This document shows, piece by piece, positions 58,440 through 64,000 of a stretch of DNA of 64,000 bases (positions within the stretch are counted from its first letter, which is position 1; the number at the start of each line of letters is the position of its first letter). The notes beneath the pieces were generated by a model. It had not been told where the DNA came from. It was given only the letters and a program-made list of their open reading frames with translations, and made no database searches. The translations under genes and the position numbers were made by a program. This DNA comes from Verrucomicrobiaceae bacterium. Lineage in GTDB: Bacteria; Verrucomicrobiota; Verrucomicrobiia; Verrucomicrobiales; Verrucomicrobiaceae. Location of the stretch: positions 1 through 64,000 of the forward strand of contig JAIYDW010000045.1 in assembly GCA_027487315.1 (NCBI GenBank), read 5' to 3'.

Positions 58440-59441
58440 TTACGGATTGAACCAAGCTTGATGCTGGGCGCCGGCTTCGTCTTGCCAGGTCCAACGGACG
58501 GTGGTGCCTAGTTTTTTGGCGATGGATCGGCCTTTCTCTGGGCCTAGGATGCAGAAAGCGGTGGCGAGGGCGTCGGAGGTTGTGGTGTCGGGGGCGATGA
58601 CGGAGCAGGCGATGCGGCGGGTGAGACCGAGGCCGGTTTTGGGGTCGATGATGTGAGAGTAGCGGATGCCGTCGAGTTCGATGAATTGATGGAGATCGCC
58701 GGAGGTGGAGACGGAGCGGTTGGCGAGGGTGACGATGGAGGGAGAGGGATCGTTTGGTTCGGTGAGGAGGGTGATTGGCCATCCTGATTGGCTGGGGGGC
58801 GCATCGCCAGCGGCGGTGTCGCCTCCGGCTTGAACGAGGGCGATTGGGAAGCCGTTTTTCTTGAGCGTGGCGAGCATTTGATCGGCGGCGTAGCCTTTGG
58901 CGACGCCACCGAAGTCGAGAAGGAGGCCGGGTTGAGTGACTGTGAGGGTGGAGTCCCGGATGAGGAGAGATTGCCATCCAAACGAAGAGAGAGCTTTTTG
59001 GAGGCGATCGGGAGGGGCGAGTTTTTGACGTTGGCGAGTGCTGCGCCAGAGGCGGGAGAGTTGGCCTATGGTGGGATCAAAGGCGCCGTGGGTATCGGAG
59101 GCGAATTTGAGAGATAGGGTGGTAAGGGCGAGGAGATCTCGGCTGGCGGTCCAGGGGGTGGGGGCGGTGGCTGCGAGTCGATTGATTTCTGAGTTGGGCT
59201 CGTAGTCGGAGAAAGTGGCGTTGAGGGAGGCAAGTCGCAGGAAAGCGGATTCGACGGCGGTGGCAGCGAGTGTCTTTTTTTCAGTTGTGGTGTAGAGCGC
59301 GATGCGGAAAGTGGTGCCCATGCCGGGACCTGAGAAGTCGAGGCGAATGGGCACCGACTCGGCGGCGGGACCGACCTGGCCCCGCAGCGATACCGCGAAA
59401 AAGAAAAGCAGGGCTGCGAGTTTATTCGCGAGCGACGCCAT
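58440..59441 (-). CDS. apbE: FAD:protein FMN transferase (ApbE family)
   Basis: 333 residues from MASLANKLAALLFFF, a signal peptide to ~residue 22. ApbE attaches FMN to Thr of secreted or membrane flavoproteins in the periplasm. Motifs: PGMGTTFRIALY, LDFGGVAKGYAADQM, VQAGGDTAAG and the C-terminal HIIDPKTGLGLTRRIACSVIAPDTTTSDALATAFCIL region. Its start overlaps the end of the cytochrome-SUMF1 gene by 20 bases, so it is translationally coupled to it. Confidence 0.92.
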   Translation of the reverse strand: MASLANKLAALLFFFAVSLRGQVGPAAESVPIRLDFSGPGMGTTFRIALYTTTEKKTLAATAVESAFLRLASLNATFSDYEPNSEINRLAATAPTPWTASRDLLALTTLSLKFASDTHGAFDPTIGQLSRLWRSTRQRQKLAPPDRLQKALSSFGWQSLLIRDSTLTVTQPGLLLDFGGVAKGYAADQMLATLKKNGFPIALVQAGGDTAAGDAPPSQSGWPITLLTEPNDPSPSIVTLANRSVSTSGDLHQFIELDGIRYSHIIDPKTGLGLTRRIACSVIAPDTTTSDALATAFCILGPEKGRSIAKKLGTTVRWTWQDEAGAQHQAWFNP

Positions 59442-61188
59442 TGTTCCAGGCGGCATGCATTTCCTCCACTGTGGGGATTTCGAGGGGGCGGACGATGCGG
59501 AAGCCGAGCCAGGTGGCATCGGTCAGATACCAGATGCTTTTGGGGAGTTGGGGGTCCTGCTGTTTCCAACTGGGGTCGGAGGCACGGCGGGCGCTGCTGC
59601 GAAGGGCATCGGGATCGTCATCGTAGTGACCGCCTTTGGCGACGTGAGGGTAGGGGGTTTTGGAGCGGACCCAGTCGTTGGCGATGACTCCATTGACGGC
59701 TTTGGAGGCCCAGGTGGCGTTGCGATCCTTGGTGTATTGATCGAGTGTCCATTCGCAGACATTGCCGTAGATGTCGTGAAGACCCCATGGGTTGGCCTTC
59801 TTTTTGCCGACGGTGGAGTATTGGAAGTTTTCGGCGTTGTCGAAGAACCAGGCGTGATCTTGGAGTTGGGAGGCGTCGTCGCCAAAGTAGTAGGCGGTTT
59901 TGGTTCCAGCGCGGGCGGCGTATTCCCATTCGGCCTCAGTGGGGAGGCGATAGAAGTGACCGGTTTGAGCGCTGAGCCACTGGCAGAATTTGTTGGCGGC
60001 GTGCTGGGTCATGCAGATGGCAGGGAAGCCGGTGCGGCCCATACCGAAGTCCATGGGTTGGTAAGGTGGGGTGGGTTGGGAGATGAGGTCCTGGGGTTTG
60101 TCATCCGGGGACCAAGTTTTGCGGGACCCGTCTTTGTTGCGGCCTTCGTTGGTGAGCATGAAGGGTTCGTATTCGTCCCAAGTAACTTCGTATTTGCCCA
60201 TCCAGAAGGGTTTGATGGCGACTTGGATTTGAGGGCCTTCGTCGAGTTGGCGGTCGGCTTCACCATCCGGGCTACCGATGGTGGCGGTGCCAGCGGGGAT
60301 GGGGAGCATGGAGTAGGCGGCCCCGGTTTTTGGGATTTTGGAGTCGTACGCTTTCATGTCGCCGGGCTCTTTTTCCTTGGAGGTGGCGACGATGAAGGCG
60401 TGGATTTTTTTGGTGAGTTCGAGGGTATCAGGGGAGTTGGTGATTGCCGCGGCTTTTTCTTTGGCTTTCAGGGTGATGTTGTCCGGCCAGACGGCACCTT
60501 GTTCGATCCAAGCTTTGAGCATGGCGATCTCGTCCTTTTTCAAGGGGCCACCGCTTTTGACTGGGGGCATGAGGTCATCGTCATCTTCAGGAAGGTTGGT
60601 GGAGGTGAAGAGAGCGCTCTTGGCGGTGTCGAAGGCGACAATGTTGGGGGCGTTCTCACCGGTTTCGAAGGCTTGCTTTTTGGAGGAGAGGATCCAGTCG
60701 CCCTTGTCTTTTTCGGGGTTGTGGCAGGAGACGCAGTTTTGCTCGAGAATGGGTTGAATGTGTTTTTCGAAGCTTATGCGGGCGGTTTGTTTGAGTTCGA
60801 CGCCTGCGGGCCAGTCGGCACCTTCTTCGATCCACTGTTTGATGATGGCGATTTGGGAAGGGTCGAGCAGACCTTCTTTTTCAGGAGGCATCACCATGTC
60901 GTCATCGGCGGGAAGAATGAGGGTGGTGTAGATGGCGCTTTTTGAGGGGTCGCCTTTGGTGATGCCGGGGCCGTTTTCGTTGCCTTTGGTGGCATCCTCG
61001 AGGGTGTGAATTTTGAAATCGCCCTTGTCTTTGTCGGTGCCATGGCAATGCACACAGGCGGCTTCCAGGATGGGTTTGACCTTTTGATTGAAGTCGATTT
61101 TCTCGGCGATGAGCGGAGAAGAGAGGGTAAAGGCGGTTATGAGGGAGAGTTGGGTCGGTCTGAAAAGAGACATCCGGTTGGATAGCAC
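59422..61188 (-). CDS. Di-haem cytochrome c fused to a SUMF1/FGE-like domain
   Basis: 588 residues. Signal peptide ~1-28. Two tandem PSCyt1-like cytochrome domains with haem motifs CVHCH (~45) and CVSCH (~150), each followed by an IIKQWIEEGADWP-type end. Residues ~300-570 form a formylglycine-generating-enzyme-like domain: IPAGTATIGSPDGEADRQLDEGP split, MGKYEVTWDEYEPFM, RLPTEAEWEYAARAGT, NPWGLHDIYGNVCEWTLDQY and WLGFRIVRPL. The FGE active-site Cys near the C-terminal GFRC is Ile here, so sulfatase activation is unlikely. A binding role in a redox complex is a guess. Confidence 0.9.
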   Translation of the reverse strand: MLSNRMSLFRPTQLSLITAFTLSSPLIAEKIDFNQKVKPILEAACVHCHGTDKDKGDFKIHTLEDATKGNENGPGITKGDPSKSAIYTTLILPADDDMVMPPEKEGLLDPSQIAIIKQWIEEGADWPAGVELKQTARISFEKHIQPILEQNCVSCHNPEKDKGDWILSSKKQAFETGENAPNIVAFDTAKSALFTSTNLPEDDDDLMPPVKSGGPLKKDEIAMLKAWIEQGAVWPDNITLKAKEKAAAITNSPDTLELTKKIHAFIVATSKEKEPGDMKAYDSKIPKTGAAYSMLPIPAGTATIGSPDGEADRQLDEGPQIQVAIKPFWMGKYEVTWDEYEPFMLTNEGRNKDGSRKTWSPDDKPQDLISQPTPPYQPMDFGMGRTGFPAICMTQHAANKFCQWLSAQTGHFYRLPTEAEWEYAARAGTKTAYYFGDDASQLQDHAWFFDNAENFQYSTVGKKKANPWGLHDIYGNVCEWTLDQYTKDRNATWASKAVNGVIANDWVRSKTPYPHVAKGGHYDDDPDALRSSARRASDPSWKQQDPQLPKSIWYLTDATWLGFRIVRPLEIPTVEEMHAAWNNGVARE

Positions 61189-61303
61189 GGGTTATGGAAA
61201 TTGTCCAACGGCTGGAAAGGCGGTTGCTAAAACGGGAGAATCTGATACTTAATTATCAACAAATCCGTAATTTCAATTATCCTTAGCCGTTTTATAGGAG
61301 GCG

Positions 61304-62479
61304 ATGTTGGAGAATCGAACCAGATCCGATCAAGCAAAACGATACCAGAAGCCGCTCTGGTATTATGGTGTCGTTGGGTTGGCTGGGCTTGCGGTGGCCA
61401 AGTTGATGGGGGTAACGGCGTTCTTGCCGGAGGAGGGGCTGGTCGTGATGGAGAAGGATGGGCCACGGGCGACGACGTGGCCGATGGGAGATGCGCAGGC
61501 TCATGGGTTGAATGAGGGAGCGTTGGTGGAGCTGTCGAGACTGGTGGGAGGATCAGGGTTTGTGGCACATCGCGGGATTGGGGTCTATCGGTGGGGCTTT
61601 GATCATCGACCGCGGTATGCGGCATCGGTTAAGAAGTCGTTGATCAGCGTGATGATGCTGCAGGCGGTGGAGGCGGGATTGATTGGGGGGATCGACGAAG
61701 CGGTAGTGAGGTTTGAGCCGAGGCTAGCGGGTTTGAACGGAGGTGTGGATGCGGGGATTACGTGGCGCCACTTGGCAAACATGACCTCGGGATACGGGAT
61801 GGCTGACAGGCCTGGGGAGGCGTTTGCATACAACGATTATGCGGTGGCACTATGGTATGACACGTTGATGGACAAAGTGTATCGGGAGAAGGGGACCGCG
61901 GTGTTGCGGAGGCAACTGGCGGAACCGCTCGGGTTTGAGGACGAAGTGACCTTTCAGGCTTTTGGCCCAAAGGGTCCGGAGCCAAAGTTGCGGATATCGG
62001 CGAGGGATCTGGCGCGGTTTGGACAGCTTTTGATGGATCGAGGGATGGTGCGTGGGAGGCGACTCTTGTCGGAGCAATCGATGAAGACCATGATCGGGTC
62101 GGTGGTTCCTTGGGAGACGCCGTTGTCGACTGGAGAGCCTGCGGAGATGATCAGCGGGCAGAAGTCAGTTGGGGGAACGTGGAACATCAGTCCGATCGGA
62201 CCGGGGCGTTACAGTTTTCACCTGTGGGTGAATCGCGCGGCGGATGGGGAAAAGTTGATGCTTGCGGATGCACCGGAGGATACGTTGTTAGCGTCTGGGA
62301 AGTGGGGGGAGACGGCGTTGTGGGTGATTCCGAGTTTGGAGTTGGTGGTGGCTTGGAACGGAAGTGCGATTGATGATCATCACCTGGGTCATGGAGACCG
62401 TGAGGCGGACATGAACGTCGCCGCCAGACTGATGGTGAAGGCGGTTAGAGAACCGGACCTGGTTGCCTTGGCCGACTGA
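61304..62479 (+). CDS. Beta-lactamase-family serine hydrolase
   Basis: 391 residues. One N-terminal membrane helix (~18-36), so it is probably periplasmic and anchored. Class C-like motifs: SVKK (SxxK) in the segment AASVKKSLISVMM, YNDY in place of YxN, and an HxG-like region near SVGGTWNISP. Upstream bases 61230-61300 are AT-rich. Family members include penicillin-binding carboxypeptidases and esterases as well as lactamases; there is no specific evidence for antibiotic resistance. Confidence 0.85.
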   Translation: MLENRTRSDQAKRYQKPLWYYGVVGLAGLAVAKLMGVTAFLPEEGLVVMEKDGPRATTWPMGDAQAHGLNEGALVELSRLVGGSGFVAHRGIGVYRWGFDHRPRYAASVKKSLISVMMLQAVEAGLIGGIDEAVVRFEPRLAGLNGGVDAGITWRHLANMTSGYGMADRPGEAFAYNDYAVALWYDTLMDKVYREKGTAVLRRQLAEPLGFEDEVTFQAFGPKGPEPKLRISARDLARFGQLLMDRGMVRGRRLLSEQSMKTMIGSVVPWETPLSTGEPAEMISGQKSVGGTWNISPIGPGRYSFHLWVNRAADGEKLMLADAPEDTLLASGKWGETALWVIPSLELVVAWNGSAIDDHHLGHGDREADMNVAARLMVKAVREPDLVALAD

Positions 62480-62501
62480 AGCCTTTGGTTGGGTGTGAGG
62501 G

Positions 62502-62912
62502 CTAGTGGCAGCCGCAGCCTTCGCCACAGCTTCCGGATTTATAGACGTCGTCCGGGGAAGGGACGGTGCCCTTTTCGAGGGTCTTCGTGATGAAGGTGTT
62601 GATGGCGGTGGCGACGCCTTGGAGGGTATCCTGGGCGCTATGGAAAGCCTGGATGCCGGGGTGGTTGCCGCCGCGGGTGCGGAGGTCTTCAAAGCGGTCG
62701 ACTTCGGCTTCGTCGAGTTGCTCGCCAGCGCGATGGAGTTGCTGGAGCTGGTTGCCGAGGGTCATCATTTCGCGGTAGAGGCCGACAGCGTCTTCGTCAG
62801 CGAGGAAGGCCTCGGCCTGGTCGCGGGCGGTGCGGATGGCGGGATCGTTGGCGATGGCGGTGCAAAGTTCGGTGACACGGAATTCGACGGACTCGGAAAG
62901 GGGGCTGGACAT
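62502..62912 (-). CDS. YlbF/YmcA-family protein with a Cys/His tail
   Basis: 136 residues. The YlbF domain (~15-115) is helical with DPAIRTARDQAEAFLADEDAVGLY and the repeated helices typical of the family. The last residues SCGEGCGCH are Cys/His-rich and could bind iron-sulfur or zinc. In Bacillus YlbF, YmcA and YaaT act together on RNase Y and carry Fe-S clusters through such Cys; here the role is unknown. Upstream of gyrB but on the opposite strand. Confidence 0.85.
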   Translation of the reverse strand: MSSPLSESVEFRVTELCTAIANDPAIRTARDQAEAFLADEDAVGLYREMMTLGNQLQQLHRAGEQLDEAEVDRFEDLRTRGGNHPGIQAFHSAQDTLQGVATAINTFITKTLEKGTVPSPDDVYKSGSCGEGCGCH

Positions 62913-63118
62913 AGGGGAGGAGGGTAACGGGTGGATTAAGAATGGAAAGTGCTATTTTAGGGTGGATAGGGGCGGAATCGTAGGGGTTAAAAATTGCGAT
63001 TTGGATGCCTTTTTCCTTTGCACAGGGTTAACCCTTGCTAAGCTTTTGCCTGTTATATCGAACACGTTTCCGGAAGGTGCTGAAGGACGGACTCAGGCGA
63101 TAAAACTCATTCAATCCC
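62913..63118. promoter_or_regulatory. Divergent promoter region of the YlbF-like gene and gyrB
   Basis: 206 bases, AT-rich. It contains a 10-bp palindrome GGGTTAACCC (63025-63034) and TTATAT (63053-63058), a possible -10 for gyrB about 60 bases upstream of the start. No good -35 pairs with it at the right distance. Confidence 0.4.
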
Positions 63119-64000
63119 ATGTCCCAAGAAATCATTGATTCAGTTGAGTCAAACTCCACGGCCGTAGCTGCTGACCAAGCCTACGGGGCAGACCAAATTC
63201 AGAAGCTCGAAGGGCTGGAAGCGGTGCGGCTTCGCCCGGGGATGTATATCGGGGATCCCGATGAGCGAGGGTTGCACCATTGTGTGTTTGAGGTGGTGGA
63301 TAACTCGATTGACGAGCACCTGGCGGGCTACTGCAAAAACATCTGGATCAACATTCACACGGATGGCTCGATCAGTTTGCGGGATGATGGCCGGGGGATT
63401 CCAGTGGAGATGCACCCGAAGGCGGGTATTCCGACTGTGGAGTTGGTTTTGACGAGCCTGCATGCGGGCGGAAAGTTTGGTGACGGAGCGTATGAGTTTT
63501 CGGGGGGCTTGCACGGGGTGGGGGCTAAGTGTGTGAATGCGCTATCGGACTGGTTTAAGTGCGAGGTGTTTCGGGATGGGAAGATTTACGCGATCGGGTT
63601 CGAGCGAGGGAAGACGACAGAGCCATTGACGGTGCTGGGAGATTTGGATGATGCGACGATGACCGGGACGAAGATTTCGTTCTATCCGGACGCGACGATT
63701 TTCACGATCACGACGGTCTTTGTGTTTGACCGGTTGTTGGTGCGGTTGCGTGAGTTGGCGTTTTTGAATCCGGGCATCAAGATCACGTTGACGGATGAGC
63801 GGGCGGAATCGCCGAGGCAGGAGGTGTTGCTTTATACGGAAGGGGTGAAGCAGTTCGTGAGGGAACTGGGGGAGAACAAGGAGAAGGTGCATCCTGATGC
63901 AATCGCGCTGGCGGGGAGACGCGAGGTGGTGATCGATGACAAGAACAAGTTCATTTTGGTCGACTGTGTGTTGCAGTGGAACAAAGGGATCAATGAGCAG
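63119..64000 (+). CDS. gyrB: DNA gyrase subunit B, N-terminal part
   Basis: The gene runs off the right edge after 294 codons. N-terminal extension of ~26 residues (MSQEIIDSVESNSTAVAAD) then the GHKL ATPase: KLEGLEAVRLRPGMYIGD, EVVDNSIDEHLAGY (ATP-site Asn/Asp), DDGRGIPVEMHP, TSLHAGGKFGDGAYEFSGGLHGVG split, and SALVDA-like second half. Start chosen at the ATG at 63119 because upstream codons are in the promoter-like region. Essential enzyme that puts negative supercoils into DNA, working with GyrA. Confidence 0.96.
   Translation, partial: MSQEIIDSVESNSTAVAADQAYGADQIQKLEGLEAVRLRPGMYIGDPDERGLHHCVFEVVDNSIDEHLAGYCKNIWINIHTDGSISLRDDGRGIPVEMHPKAGIPTVELVLTSLHAGGKFGDGAYEFSGGLHGVGAKCVNALSDWFKCEVFRDGKIYAIGFERGKTTEPLTVLGDLDDATMTGTKISFYPDATIFTITTVFVFDRLLVRLRELAFLNPGIKITLTDERAESPRQEVLLYTEGVKQFVRELGENKEKVHPDAIALAGRREVVIDDKNKFILVDCVLQWNKGINEQ

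Noticed and set aside
61304-62479. Antibiotic-resistance beta-lactamase
   Set aside because: It is a distant serine-hydrolase family member with altered motifs and a membrane anchor; carboxypeptidase or esterase roles are as likely.
1-64000. tRNA or rRNA genes
   Set aside because: No cloverleaf with a TTCGA-type loop and CCA-adjacent stem, and no rRNA-like conserved stretch, was found on reading both strands; a covariance search would be needed to be sure.
1-64000. Insertion sequences or prophage
   Set aside because: No transposase, integrase or phage structural gene is seen. The insertion scars at 21.5-24.6 and 45.5-47.1 kb have no enzyme gene beside them.

Overview
The window is a gene-dense chromosomal segment of a Gram-negative bacterium, most likely a member of the Verrucomicrobiota (Prosthecobacter/Verrucomicrobium-like). 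This rests on the mix of families seen: a pseudopilin cluster, split Bat proteins, planctomycete-type cytochrome domains, a DUF1080 protein, a NagB/PIG-L fusion, the lipid A gene lpxI and an eboB-like TatD protein. No rRNA gene is present to confirm the lineage. The plus strand is strongly G-rich whichever strand is coding: plus-strand genes end codons in G and minus-strand genes end them in C. The plus strand is therefore probably the leading replication strand. A few genes do not follow this skew and look newly arrived.

Layout. 1-1.7 kb holds the tail of a Ser/Thr kinase. 1.7-10.2 kb is one long minus-strand transcription unit: gspF-G-H-I-J-K (type II secretion pseudopilus), a sensor kinase and response regulator, then pstB. 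10.2-20.2 kb holds metX, a nucleotidyltransferase, an FmdB-like protein, an HTH-receiver protein, proBA, an MFS transporter, a GltP-type symporter and a TerC protein. 20.3-26.3 kb holds an RlmI-type methyltransferase followed by an accessory stretch (FG-GAP propeller protein, Cys-LRR protein). 26.4-36 kb holds plsX-fabH, a PH-domain protein, a small-protein/TatD/lpxI operon, a pectate-lyase-like protein, a second RlmI-like enzyme, a small cytochrome c and a SurA-like chaperone. 36.4-36.9 kb is a ParE-type toxin-antitoxin pair. 37-45.5 kb holds NagB-PIG-L, pyrR-pyrB, a SixA-like phosphatase, asnB and rarA. 45.5-47.1 kb is a mosaic insertion zone. 47-52.8 kb holds bat genes and a PIN-TRAM protein. 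53-64 kb holds an epimerase/aldolase pair, a CDF transporter, DUF1080, a lactonase, ApbE, a cytochrome-SUMF1 fusion, a serine hydrolase, a YlbF-like protein and the start of gyrB.

Most unusual structure. (1) Seven-base tandem repeats of several unrelated sequences are scattered through the window. Two copies lie inside the coding leaders of gspI and gspJ, where gain or loss of one unit would shift the reading frame. (2) At two places an accessory gene is bracketed by a duplicated end of the neighbouring core gene: the rlmI 5' end around the FG-GAP gene, and the rarA 5' and batD 3' ends around a broken toxin-antitoxin cassette and a polyvalent-protein-type kinase. (3) Several hairpin REP-like elements occur between genes and, in gspH, inside a gene. 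All functions are assigned from sequence motifs by eye; no database search was run.
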